DNA of 64,000 nt from assembly GCA_963082975.1 (NCBI GenBank), contig OY720350.1, forward strand, positions 1,387,001-1,451,000, read 5' to 3'. This stretch comes from Labia minor. Its lineage: Eukaryota; Arthropoda; Insecta; Dermaptera; Spongiphoridae. A program made the position numbers and the translations under genes. Below, piece by piece: positions 36,271 through 47,583 of the stretch. How positions within the stretch are numbered: the stretch's first letter is position 1; each line of letters opens with the position of its first letter. Below the pieces are notes generated by a model. It did not search any database, was not told the DNA's origin, and was given only the letters and a program-made list of their open reading frames with translations.

Positions 36271-36691
36271 TGTCAAGTATAAGCCAAGTATTATTATTTC
36301 CTATAAAAATCGAATTATTATCCTAATGGATATCGATATTTCAGCATATTTATACATACTTTCCCAATTCCCTTTGAAAATTTGAAAAAATTGAAAATTT
36401 GTTAACATAAAAGACAAAGATATCGTAAGTTTTCTTAAGAATACACAACGACTTTCATTGGTATTTTCTTCTGATGAAATGTTATGAATAAGAAATGTGT
36501 TGTGTGTGAAAAATAATGCAATAGCAACAAAATAACATTAGAAATGGATGAATTGATGTGAAGCAACCCTTAATTTAAAAGTCAACTAATGGAAAAATTA
36601 AAAGTAACTTAAAAAATGATTAATATTAGGTTTAGAAGGGAACGTTTCAAATATTATAATTAAAGAACCCAGTGAAAATAAATTGTGATAA

Positions 36692-36892
36692 ATGGAAGAG
36701 TGGTCGTTTGAAATCTTCAATAGGCCAAACTGTCAAGTAAATGGGCCCCAATCAGTGAGGGAGTTGATTAGAAGGCGTCTCGCCCCCGCATATGGAAGTG
36801 TCGAATTATCTATCCTTAAAAGGGATTCAACCAGCAAGCATATCCTTCCTGCTTGGACTGGACTTGCTTGGTCCGTTATTTTTTACATATAA
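36692..36892 (+). other. Small open frame, unrecognised
   Basis: This is a 66-codon open frame starting MEEWSFEIFNRPNCQVNG in a patch of balanced base composition. No family is recognised, and no splice or promoter context supports it as a gene. It is probably a transposon remnant or chance. Confidence 0.15.
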
Positions 36893-37131
36893 CATATAAT
36901 CCATTCATATAGTATAATAAAATAGAATCAATCAATCAAACTCACTACGATTTAACATTGAATTTTGGATAATAGTATAATAATAATAAAGATATTTATT
37001 TATTTTACAAATAATAAATGCAAATAAAAATAAAATATTTTTTTCATTATTTTTAAATAAATTAAATAATTATAAAAAAAAAAAAATTAACATATATTAC
37101 CCGCCTCTTTTGATTCTTATTAGATTTAATG

Positions 37132-37740
37132 TACAATGGAATATTTTGAAAATGAAGATGGAATTCAAGTGGTAAATTTAATAAAGTTAAATGAAATAAT
37201 AAGAGATCAAAAAAAAGAAAGAAAGAAAGAAAACATAGATGAACGAACTCAAATCAAAACATCATGGAAAAACTATCGAATAATGAAATAATATATTCAA
37301 AAAATTGAAGGAGAAAATCTAGAATATTCGTTGAAGTCAATTTTGGCATTAAACTAATACAAAAGTTACATGATTATTATTATCATTGTCACATTGGGGT
37401 TGTACATCTGAAAGAAAAGATAAGAAAATATTATTTTAGAAATTGGTTTAATTTGGAAACTAAGCCCAGTGAAAGAATCCTATGAGAGAAACGATGACCA
37501 TTGACACAATTGGAGTGGATTTAGAGGTACCAAAAATAGATCATCAAACAAATATTTTAGATCATTTTAGTAGATATATCTTGAATATCAACTCACATAT
37601 CAGTAGGCCAGAGATGTTCCAGAGATTTTATAAAGCTAATTGATATATAATTGCAAAGAAAAAGAAAATTAAAATTATTTTAGCCGATTAATATTCGGGA
37701 TTATATTCGTTAGAATTTCAAAAATATTCTTACTGGAATA
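37132..37740 (+). pseudogene. Integrase-like fossil (retrotransposon- or Ginger-type)
   Basis: With several stops and frameshifts, the plus strand shows an H-H-C-type zinc-finger segment (LHDYYYHCHIGVVHLKEKI, then RKYYF, near 37360-37430). An integrase core follows, with TIDTIGVDL, LDHFSRYI and IILAD.YSGLYSLEF near 37498-37710, corresponding to the first two acidic positions of a DDE integrase. It is too broken to say whether the source was a Ty3/Gypsy-type element or a Ginger/Polinton-type DNA transposon. No LTRs were found. Confidence 0.5.
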
Positions 37741-38814
37741 AATATCCAACTAACTAACTGTTATATATATAAATAATATATACAATCGAATCGACTTCAT
37801 GAGAGGTTAAAGCAGTTTTTGGATAATCGAATCAGATGGAACGTAAAGGTTGATCAAAAATTGTTAATCGGTGTGTGCATCGGAATAAAATCGTACTATT
37901 AACGTAACAGTAACTGGATATAAACGTGAGTATTTCTTCTTTTCGAGAAACAATCTAATATTTCTCCTTTCGAAATAAAAAGTGATCTACTCTACTAGAA
38001 CGGATGGAAGATTTCGAAAAATAAATAAAAGATTTGACAAGAACAGATGAAAATATGTACATTTTTTGTTTCGAGTCGGAATCGACGTTCTTCCAGGATT
38101 ACTAGCATTTAGAAAAACTAACTTTTATGTTTTTATTTGTTATTCTTATTTTTATCCACTAATAAAATAAATTAAACTCTCGTTAATTAATTAAATAATT
38201 ACAATTAAATATTTTAAAATTAATATTACTAGTTTATCTACCTTTTTTATACTCTTTTCTTTTTTATTATATTCTCTGTAGGTAAATACGTATACCTATC
38301 GTATTGTATAAATACTATACAAAGTATTCAATCAATCTCTTGGCAAAAGTTAAAAGATGCTAATTTTTGACGTCATTTCTACCTTACATTTAATTATGCA
38401 GATAAATTTATAAAAAAGAACCTTTTTTTATTAATCAGTTGAAATAAATATTTGAAAATAAATGAAGATATGAAAAAACTACTATTTTTTTTCTCTTTCA
38501 TTTTGTTTTTCTATTTGGATATATTTTCAAAGATTATTATTCTTCGTTTGATTGAGCATCGATAATATTTATTTATACAACGTCTTATCCTTGAGCCCAT
38601 TCAATTTAATTTATAATCGAATGAATACTTGAATAATTTCTATAATAATAGAAAATATTTGACATTAAAGTGAAGAACGAGAGAGAATGGATATATTTCA
38701 GATTTTTTAAAATTTAAACAAAAAGACATAACAAAATTAACTAATTAATTAATTTATTTGCACCTGGAACGCTCGACCATTTAAAAAAATATTGATACGC
38801 AATTCTTAAATTAT
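37741..38814. other. AT-rich gene-free stretch
   Basis: Mostly AT-rich sequence. The part to about 38110 may be the tail of the integrase-like fossil. Nothing else is recognised. Confidence 0.4.
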
Positions 38815-39114
38815 TTATTACAATTATTAAATGTTACATCATTGCATCCATCTGATTAAAATGATTGGGGAACTTGGGGTCTTCCATAATAATAAATAAT
38901 AATAATAATAAATACTCCTAAATAATATTTTAGTGAAAAAATATTAAAAATTATAAAACTATGTAAAAATTAATTAATAAAAGAACAATCAATAAATAAA
39001 TATAAATTAGTAATTCAATAAAAAATAAACAGGAAAATAGATTAAAAAAAAACATAAAATTTATAAGAATTAACAAAAAATTAAACGACAAAACAGATTA
39101 AAAAATTTCAAATA
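38815..39114 (+). repeat. Dispersed repeat family 3, copy b
   Basis: This is an inverted copy of 27106-27410 sharing long AT-rich tracts and the landmarks AATGTTACATCATTGCATC and AACGACAAAACAGATTAAA. Its right edge abuts the target duplication of the hAT-like MITE at 39123. Confidence 0.8.
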
Positions 39115-39122
39115 TTTTAAAG

Positions 39123-39404
39123 TAGGGATGTCCAACTCGCGGCCCACTCAAAGTTTTGATGCGGCCCACTATCGTTCATTCACTCATTTTGGATTTAAAT
39201 TTTAAAGAATTCACAGTCCGGCAAGCGACCTATAACTTCGAGGCTGCAACATTCAAAAACAAAAAACCACCTCTATCCCCAAAAATCTCCATAAGTTTTG
39301 AGACATTCACTAGCTAGGCTTAACATATTCTGGTAATTTTGCGACCCAGTTAAATATTTAAGTTTGAGATGTTGCCCATTAAATTAAAAGGTTGGTCATC
39401 CCTG
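39123..39404. mobile_element. Small hAT-type MITE with perfect 8-bp target duplication
   Basis: Ends are TAGGGATGTCCAAC and, inverted, CAGGGATGACCAACC. GCGGCCCACT motifs sit inside. TTTTAAAG is present at 39115-39122 and again at 39405-39412, fixing the boundaries. The element is 282 bp with no coding capacity. Confidence 0.9.
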
Positions 39405-39437
39405 TTTTAAAGGAAGACAAATCGAAAAAATATCTTA

Positions 39438-39663
39438 AATAAATTTAAGTGAAAAGAAATTTTTTTAAAAAACACACTTTACTTAAAATTGCACTAAAAA
39501 GTAAAAAATAAAATCACTGTAAAGTGTGTACGCCCAATAGTGGTTACGGTGTTATTATAATTTGAGCACACACACTTTACAGTGATTTTATTTTTTACTT
39601 TTTAGTGCAATTTTAAGTAAAGTGTGTTTTTTAAAAATATTTCTTTTTACTTAAATTTATTTT
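39438..39663. repeat. Long near-perfect inverted repeat (foldback hairpin)
   Basis: Arms of about 92-94 bp (39438-39529 and 39570-39663) are almost exact reverse complements. Only a few mismatches lie near the outer ends, and the loop is about 40 bp. Inner landmarks are AAAATCACTGTAAAGTGTGT on the left and its complement on the right. A transcript of either strand would form a long duplex. No terminal duplication or coding sequence is seen. Confidence 0.92.
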
Positions 39664-41039
39664 ATACTTTTTAGTCGTACGTAAATAAATGTAGTCGTTA
39701 TTTTAAATATTTCTTATTAATAACATGTGTAACATTTTTTTACAACCACAGAATAGTTTGACATTTAATTTAATTTTAATAGAACTGCTATCGCCATCTA
39801 TGATTGAAATAGTGAACTATTCCATATTCCACAAATGAAAGTTTAGTTAATTAATTACGACTAATAGATAAATAATTCAGTGGATTTTTCAATTGATTCG
39901 TGTATTATTAGCAGGAGCAAGCGCGTATGCAAAATTTCAAGTTGATTGAATGACGGGAAGTTGTTGAAATATCGATTATAAAATGCCGCGGACAACCCGC
40001 GTACAAACAAACGGACAACCGGACAGTGTGAATTAAGTAAAGTGTATTAAAATACTATGGGATTATACATCCCTTAAATGTCCTAATGCTGCTGAACTTA
40101 ACGCACTCCGCCGGTTTGAGTAAAGATATATTACCTTGAACGTTAGAGAAAATCTTCTAGACGTTCTAATAACTATTATTAAATATTAAATTTGTGAATC
40201 ACAAACTATCCTTAACACTCAATGTTAATTTTTGAAACACTTTAGCTAGCGTCCCAAGAAGAACTAAAGAAAAAAAGTGGATTGGACAAGTTTTTTAAAT
40301 TTATTTTTATTTAGAAGAAATATTGGGAATTAAAAAAAAAATATTTTTTTAGAGATAAAACTGACATTTCAGCTATGCTGCTATTATGCTTTTCTATTTC
40401 TATTTAATATTATTAGATCAGATTTATTCAACAATTTATCTTGAATAAGATATTCTTTAATTATCAATTTAAATGAATATTAATTAAAGAAAGAATTTGT
40501 TCTTTAAAAATATGTTAACAGAAACACAGAAAGATAATATATTTTTACAATGTTTGCAAGACAAATAAAATAAATTTTAGATTTTTTTTGTTAAGAGATT
40601 AATAAATATATTTCGTAATTTGATTCTACAATATTATTAAAATAAATATTTTTAATTTTATTTCGAAATTTAATAAAAAATTTTAAAATATTTTAAATAT
40701 AAAAAAAATATTAATACAATATCAATTAAAAAAGAATGGCACGAGGAAAATATGGATGACGTCATTTGAATTTAATATTTTAAATTAAGAACATACTAAT
40801 AAAGTTGATTTTTCTCGAGGCTGAAATCAATACAGATCGATTTATCTTTATAAATATTATCTATGGTGTGAATTTCAAAAAAATCCATCAAGCGGTTTAA
40901 TATCTCCAAAATATACAAATATATATATATATATACAATTTTTGGTAGTATAATAAGATAAAATAAGATATTAAATATTTATTAAAATTAGTTTAAAAAA
41001 AAATTATTGGATATTTTTTTCGAAACATCATTGAAGTAC

Positions 41040-41640
41040 TAAAGCCCGAAGCTAATGGCACCTCGAGTGAACACCAAAAGCCTAATTTTTCAATGTTTTT
41101 GTTCTTCGAATCGAATTAATGAATAGAGAAATTATTTATGGATATATTGGAGACCTTTTGCGAGTTTGTACGGGCCCAATCACCTGATGGGAACCTGAGT
41201 GCAGGAATATGTTGGCATGGTGGCTTACTTCTTAAACATCGAATATAATTTACTAAAAAAAAACTTATAGTAATATAGCTATAAAATAAAGGCTAATAAT
41301 TAGGAGCTCCTATTTTGAAATTAAAATAAAAAACAAACAAACATATATTAAGGCTTAAGGTTTCCAACCTTTCTGTACCGGCGCCCCCCCCCCCAGCCCT
41401 TAATTCCTATACTAATCGAATTTCATAAATACTCACATAATATAGTAATTTGTTTAATGGACTACAAAATCACACATACACATTACACACCCACACACAC
41501 TCAATTAAGCAAAAACAAATTATAGATTATTATAGATTTTAGAAAAAAAATTGGTTCTAATACATTCATACCCCCTTACAACCGTCTCGCCCCCCCCCCC
41601 CCCCCAGGTTATGAATAAAACAAAATATCCGACTGTAGAA
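41040..41640. other. Gene-free stretch with C-rich hAT-like remnants
   Basis: The sequence AAGGTTTCCAACC...GGCGCCCC near 41355-41395 and a second C run at 41586-41605 look like the eroded ends of a hAT-type MITE of the GCGCCCCC kind also seen at 59469. No reliable boundaries can be given. Confidence 0.35.
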
Positions 41641-41859
41641 TGATTCTAATAACAAATTACAAAAAGATAATAAGCAAAAAATATTCTTTTTGAATAACTG
41701 AAAATCTCTGTGATAATATCTTCACCTTTTTTTCGAGCAGAATTGTTGTAAAAATAATTTTAAAGAGTAAATAGAGAAACAAAAATGGTTCTATATAGTC
41801 TAACAATAAATAAAATGAATTTGTGAAAATTACAACTCTAAAGTGTACATTCTGTACTG

Positions 41860-42225
41860 CTCTACCAATCGGAAGAAAATTGAAGTGTTAGCACGGGATT
41901 AGAGATCCTAAGCTGAAGTAGAAGTAGTAGAAAGAATCGCATTTGCATGGATTGAAGAGGCGGATAAGATAGAAGATGAAGGGGGGAGGGGGGGTTGATG
42001 GTGTGACGGGACTTGTAAGGGCGTGTTCTATTCGAAAGGCTCTCTTTCTGTGTTGGTTGTCCCATTGACATGGAGAGCCGAATTGGGTCAATACCTCGGG
42101 GGTGCGCAGACTATCCGACGCCCTAAAACCAACCGGGCACACACCCCGTCGAGCAGATCCCTCTCATCAGTGCACCACCAACCAAATCTAGGAACATCCC
42201 CTAACTTCACTTTCATTAGCTAGCG
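41860..42225. other. GC-richer island, unrecognised
   Basis: This is the most GC-rich non-repeat block in the right half of the window. Both strands have short open frames (for example 42023-42223 on + and 41888-42142 on -), none belonging to a family I recognise. It could be a noncoding 5' exon, a conserved regulatory block or a transposon remnant. Confidence 0.25.
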
Positions 42226-42450
42226 AGAGATTTGCTTTTTGTTTTTTATTGTCTTTTTGAAAAATAATTGTCCCTTACGTTTATCAAAATTCAAATAAAT
42301 GAAAAAGTTTATGAAAAAAGAAAACATGCAAACACACCTCTGTATTATACATATGTAATCTGCAATTATAAAAAAAAAAGAAAGATAAGAATAATGATTA
42401 ATAAATATGATGTTAGATAATGTTACATTGTTTTCATGAACTAAACAAAA

Positions 42451-42857
42451 AATAAGTTAACCTGTGGTTTGAAACAAATTAATTTCCAGCTACAGAAACA
42501 ATTTCAAATGATTTCAATATATTTAATAATGCAATAAAAAACAGATATCGATATAACATAAATATTTTTAATTTTATTTTATTTTATTTAAAATACATAT
42601 AAATAGGAGCTGGCTGTGACGTCATGAAGAGCTGGGTGACGTCATATAATTTTAAATTAAGAAAAAACGAATGAAGATGATTTTTCTTCGTGGTGATATG
42701 TAAAAAATCTCCTCGTGTGAAATTTGGTGTGAAAATAACCATTCCCTTCCTATCGTCGATCGCTAATACTACCACTTCCGGTTTCCGGAATTGCACCAAA
42801 AGTTGATCCATTCATCCCACTGATGCATTAAGTAAATATACCAAATTTCATCAAAAT
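42451..42857 (-). repeat. ACCGACC repeat family, truncated copy
   Basis: It begins AATAAGTTAACCTGTGG and shares the family body (TTAATTTCCAGCTACAGAAA, GTGACGTCATGAAGAGCTGG, TTTGGTGTGAAAATAACC, CACCAAAAGTTGATCCATTC). It stops after CAAATTTCATCAAAATACC, so the ACCGACCGACGATAG end is missing. The inner ACCGACCGACGG motif has also been deleted. Confidence 0.85.
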
Positions 42858-43234
42858 ACCACAACATAAACTTTATTTTCTCGAAAAACTATTTGAAAAT
42901 TTCATAATTAGATATTTTAAAAGAATTTTGTGTCTACGATATATTTGATTGTATTATAATCAATCAAAACGATAAATTGAAATAAAATCTTATAAAAAAA
43001 AAAAATAATAAAAATAAAAAAAGTCGAATTGGGAGTCGTGGGACTGGCCGACAGAAGTGAAAACTTGTGCGTAAGAAATTTGAAAGCAGACGGAATGCGC
43101 ACCAGCTTCACGAGAAAAATGAAATTTATATACGTATATATATATATATATAAAATTCATAATTATTTTTGTCAGCAAACTGATTATTATTACAAAAATA
43201 TTAAAAATACGATGTGTATGAATATATATATATA

Positions 43235-43460
43235 TCTATATATATAAAAGGCAATGTCTGTCTGTCTGTGTGTGTGTGTGTGTGTCTGTCAAATACTCAA
43301 AAACTACCCGTCCGATTGCGATGAAACTTTCAGGGATTGTTGTGGGCGTCCCAGGGAAGGTTTTAGTGTAGTTAAATCCAAAATTAATTTAATTAGTAAT
43401 ATTTTGGTAAAAGTCTATTTATGGTTACCATGGTTACATTGAAAAATTTACAATAAATAA
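43235..43460 (+). mobile_element. Helitron-like 5' terminus
   Basis: TCTATATATATAAAAGG, preceded by A, is the typical 5' end of many Helitrons. It is followed by a (CTGT)n/(GT)n run and the phrase ACTACCCGTCCGATTGCGAT, often seen near such ends. The matching CTAG-type 3' end was not found, so this is a fragment or its 3' end is lost. Confidence 0.5.
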
Positions 43461-43814
43461 ATAAAAATAATTGGAAATCTTTTCAACTTATTATTTTGAT
43501 AAATTTTATTAATATTTTTAATTTTTTTTAAACTGCCAAAAATAACATACCCATAATAATAGTTGTAATAAAAATAAAAATATAAATCACAATGTAAGTA
43601 AAATATTGAATCGTTTTATTTATATTGTTTCAATTATTGTTTGAATATTTATTAAATTTATATATAGATTAATTTACATGTTTAAATGTATATTTAATAA
43701 ATTTATTTATTGATTCTTAATATTAATAACTCCAATTACTTTCTTGAAATTTTTTTTATTTAAAAACATATTCAGCATATCTCGCAAATTTGAATTGGAT
43801 TAAATAACATAATA

Positions 43815-45091
43815 GGTTGGGGAAAAAGAAATCCATTATTTTTTCGGTAGATGGCTGTAGTGATCGATATCTCGTAAATTATCGATCAAACAATTTCAAA
43901 TTTATGCTCGTTGTCAAGGTAACAGTTCGCACTAAAAGAATTCGTTTGCAGTTTTTTGTTTTGTCCATTCAGTTCTGAGTTACACGCCGTTATAGATGGA
44001 AGTCAACAAAGAGAAAATTCGGTACATTTTAGTTTTTCTTTGATAAGGGCGAAAATGCAAGTCAGGCGGCTGAAAATGTGAATAGTGTTTATGGTCCCGA
44101 TACTGTAACAGCTAATTACGCGCAATTTTGGTTTCGTCGATTCCGTTCGGGTATTTTTGACGTTAAGGATGCCCCTCGCACAGGCAGGCCTGTCGTCGAA
44201 AATGTCGACAGTCACTGAAATCATCGAAGTGGACCGGCATGTTAGTAGTCGTAGCATCGCCCAGGAGTTAAAGATCGACCACAAAACAGTTTTAAACCAT
44301 TTGCACAAAGGTGGGTTTAAAAAAAAGCTTGATGTTTGGGTGCCACACCAATTAACACCAAAAAACATGATGGATCGAATTTCCATCTGCGAAGCCTTGG
44401 CCAAACGTAATGAAATCAACCCATTTCTTAAACGGATGGTGACTGGGGATGAGAAATGGGTCACTTACGACAACATTATGCGAAAGCGATCGTGGTCAAA
44501 GCGCGGTGAAGCAGCACAGACGGTGGCCAAACCGGGACTAACGGCCAGGAAGGTTCTGATTTGCGTTTGGTGGGATTGGAAAGGAATCATTTATTACGAG
44601 TTGCTTCCATATGGCCAAACATTAAATTCAGACATCTATTGTCAACAACTGGACCGTCTGAAGCGAGCAATTGACCAGAAACGGCCAGAATGGGCCAACA
44701 GAAGAGGTGTCGTGTTCCATCAGGACAACGCCAGGCCACACACTTCTATAGTGACTCGTCAGAAACTCCGGGAGCTTGGTTGGGAAGTTTTGATGCATCC
44801 ACCATACAGTCCGGACCTCGCACCAAGCGATTACCATCTTTTTCTTGCATTGCAAAACTTTTTTAGTGATAAGAAATTGGCATCAAGGGAAGAGTGTGAA
44901 AATCAATTGCTGGAGTTTTTCGCTAATAAGGACCAAGACTTTTATGAGAGAGGCATAATGAAGCTACCATTAAAATGGCAACAAATTATAGAACAAAATG
45001 GTGCATATTTGACCTAAATCGGACAATGCAAAACATGTTAAATAAAGTCTTGAAGTTCACGTAAAAATAATGGATTTCTTTTTCCCCAACC
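43815..45091 (+). mobile_element. mariner element, almost full length, with both TIRs
   Basis: Inverted terminal repeats of about 28 bp start GGTTGGGGAAAAAGAAATCC at the left and, inverted, identically at the right. Both are flanked by TA (43813-43814 and 45092-45093). The 1,277-bp length is standard for mariner. The transposase inside (43996-45017) is broken by frameshifts. It lies inside an AT-rich segment shared with repeat families 2 and 3 (CGCAAATTTGAATTGGATTA at 43795). Confidence 0.95.
43996..45017 (+). pseudogene. mariner transposase, two frameshifts
   Basis: The start is MEVNKEKIRYIL at 43996. The frame is lost near 44033, resumes as FDKGENASQAAENVNSVYGP, is lost again near 44205 where about two bases are missing, and then stays open to the stop at 45015-45017 (TAA). 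The paired-type DNA-binding region is followed by the DD34D catalytic domain with TGDEKWVTYDN, HQDNARPHTS and SPDLAPSDYHLF. All three acidic residues are retained. The linker WVPHQLTPKN is typical of the family. The protein would be about 340 aa, the normal mariner length. The element is young but cannot make full-length transposase as read here. Confidence 0.93.
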
Positions 45092-45173
45092 TAATATATT
45101 AATTTAAATTAAATTAAATTAATTCAATTATAAATTAAAATTAATAAATAATATTTATTAAAGGAGCGCAATT

Positions 45174-45262
45174 TTGGCTCTTTTTTTGATGGCACCACGT
45201 CACGTGTTGGCGCGTGAGATTTCCAGTGTTGAAAAATTAATTCTGGTACTTTCAGCAATTCA
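45174..45262 (+). repeat. Family 2 repeat, partial copy
   Basis: TTGGCTCT...GATGGCACCACGTCACG, then TGTTGGCGCGTGAGATTTCC and CTGGTACTTTCAGC. This is duplicated at 45404-45492 with a few differences. Confidence 0.8.
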
Positions 45263-45375
45263 ATTTTCGATGTTGAGATTTTGATGTTTTTGATTTTATA
45301 AATAATATTTATTAAATTATAATTTAATTAATTTAATTTAATTTAAATTAATAAATATTATTCAAATTCAAATTT

Positions 45376-45605
45376 GCGAGATAGTCGAGTGGATAGTGGA
45401 GTGTTTGGCTCTTTGTTGATGGCACCATGTCACTTGTTGGCGCGTGAGATTTCCAGTGTTAAAAAATTAATTCTGGTACTTTCAGCGATTCTATCAAGCT
45501 GAAATTCTATATATAGCAGTTTTATACAATTATTAATCATGTGAAAAATTATCAAACATATATCTTTATTTTTACGGTCACACAACACACACACACACAC
45601 ACACA
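45376..45605 (+). repeat. Family 2 repeat with tRNA-like head
   Basis: The copy starts near GCGAGATAGTCGAGTGGA, which resembles the start and A box of a Leu/Ser-type tRNA. It continues with the family body (GGCACCATGTCACTTGTTGG, TATATAGCAGTTTTATACAA) and ends in an (AC)n tail at 45583-45604. A B box is not convincing (GTGAGATTTCC at best). Confidence 0.6.
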
Positions 45606-46312
45606 TATTTAAAAATTAATTTATTAAAATATATATTATATAATATATTATATATAGTATATAATTTAATATAATTTAACATATAATAATATATTAAAAT
45701 ATTTTATTTTATATATACAAAATTTAGTAATACTGATTATTAATGTAAATATAAATAATAATATTTAATATGGCAAATATGTAAAATTTTGTAAAGAATG
45801 TATCAGAAGTTTAGTGTCTAACATTCTGGCGTATTGCGCATGCGTATATCTGTCGGGTCGATCTCACCGGTCGGGTCGTTTTGGAATCTCACGCGAGTTC
45901 TATACTTTTTCCCCATCCCGCAAAAGTGCTCAACGCCGCTAAAGTTTTCACTTCAAAAAAAAAAAAAAAAAATAGAAAAGTCGAATTTGTTTGCTTATCA
46001 ATAAAAGATACATAATTTTCCTATGTTAGCAGTATATGTATGTGTATCTACAGATAATATGTACCCAGTGAATCCTTTTCTCCTTCATTTCCATTTCTAA
46101 GTAAGTAGACTCGTTCCATTCTATTTTAACTATAAGATCGTGTTTCAATTCGGAAACACATCTACAAGAAAAACGGTATCCACAACGAGTTATACGATGT
46201 ACAAGGAGAGAGAATTCCACTGGCTTCATCTGTAGTCATCTGTTACTATCATTTGGATTCCATTCTTACGAGACATCCGATTTGGTTATCCATTTTCATT
46301 ATCTATGACAGG

Positions 46313-47345
46313 GATGGCGAACCGTTTTCAATGTCCGTGCCACAAAATTGTCATGATTTTTTTTCTCCACCACCTGTACCTCTTTTAGCTTGAATATATA
46401 ATAGCTTGATATAACCTGTATAAAAGTGTTGCCATTTTAAATACAATTAAACATTATACCAAAAAATATAAATAAAATGATTATTAAAAAATTTGGAATT
46501 TATTTGTGGTAAAAATATATCTTTCCTAAAAATGGTCTATTATTTTTTTGTCTTTATTTCTATTGTATGAAAATTCTTTAATTGTTTTTAGTTGTAGATC
46601 AGGGGTGTCAAACTCGCGCCCCGCGACCACATTCGACTTTTTTAAAAAATTTTCAATTAGTCTCTTAAAAAAAAGGTAAAATGTTTTTCGCGACCAGACT
46701 TTTGACTTTTTACCGACCGACGATAGTAAGGGAGGTATTGTTTTAAAAAAATTTCAATTTGTCTCTATAAAAAAAAATGTAAAAAACCTTGTTTGTTTGG
46801 CCCAAATGTACCTATGACCTATTTCATAAATTGCAATTCACATTAACATAAGTCATAAGTGAATGGTTCTAAAAAAAAAAAAGGTCAGATGATTTTGCGA
46901 TGGTCTGAAACATTTCTGATAGAGGGAAAAAAAGTTTTGCAATTTTTCAAGAAAGTAAGAATTTATATAAAAATCGGATGTATTAAGGCAGCGGTCGCCA
47001 AACTTTTTGACCTCACGGACCAGTTAATTCATAATTTAAATCCCGCGGACCTCTAATAAAATTTTTTAAGTGTTAAATATATTTATAAATAAAAATTGTG
47101 ATCAAAGAACACATAAACATTGAGTTTTTATAACTTATCAGCTTATCACGTAATGTTATGAATTGAATCATGTTTTAATGCATCTTCAAACATAACTTAA
47201 CATGATGAGTAAGGATATTCCACATTTTCAGCGGACCAGCGAAATTTTCTCGCGGACCACCACTTTGGCAACCACTGTAAGGGAGCCTCGGAAAAAATCC
47301 GATTATTTAGGGAGCTGCAAACCAGAAAAGTTTGGGAACCTCTGG
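46313..47345. mobile_element. Cluster of hAT-like MITE ends
   Basis: hAT-style termini occur at 46313 (CAGGGATGGCGAACC), 46601 (CAGGGGTGTCAAACTCGC), 46989 (CAGCGGTCGCCAAACTTTTT) and 47277 (inverted CAGTGGTTGCCAAAGTGG). A further inverted CAGAGGTTCCCAAACTTTTC ends near 47345. The pair 46989-47277 is the best-defined element, but its flanking octamers do not match. An ACCGACC fragment lies at 46719-46745. Several insertions are probably nested. Confidence 0.5.
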
Positions 47346-47583
47346 TATATATTTTTGAGATATTTTCTCCTGTTAAGGATTTTTTTAAAATTCATACAAT
47401 AGATAATTTTTATAAAGAAAAATCGATCTGTATTGGTTTCAACCTGAGAAAAAATAACCTTTGTTAGTTTTTCTTAATTTAAAATAGTAATTTCAAATGA
47501 TGACAGCAACGATATGAGCGCCTCCACAGTGACAACTGTCCCCGTTATATTCTTTGTTAATTAATATTGCATTCATCATTTTT

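Noticed and set aside
44003-44464. Minus-strand 153-codon open frame in the mariner
   Set aside because: It is antisense to the recognisable transposase and has no family of its own.
45376-45450. A functional tRNA gene at the GCGAGATAGTCGAGTGG motif
   Set aside because: No anticodon arm, T-arm B box or closing acceptor stem can be formed; at most a tRNA-like SINE head.
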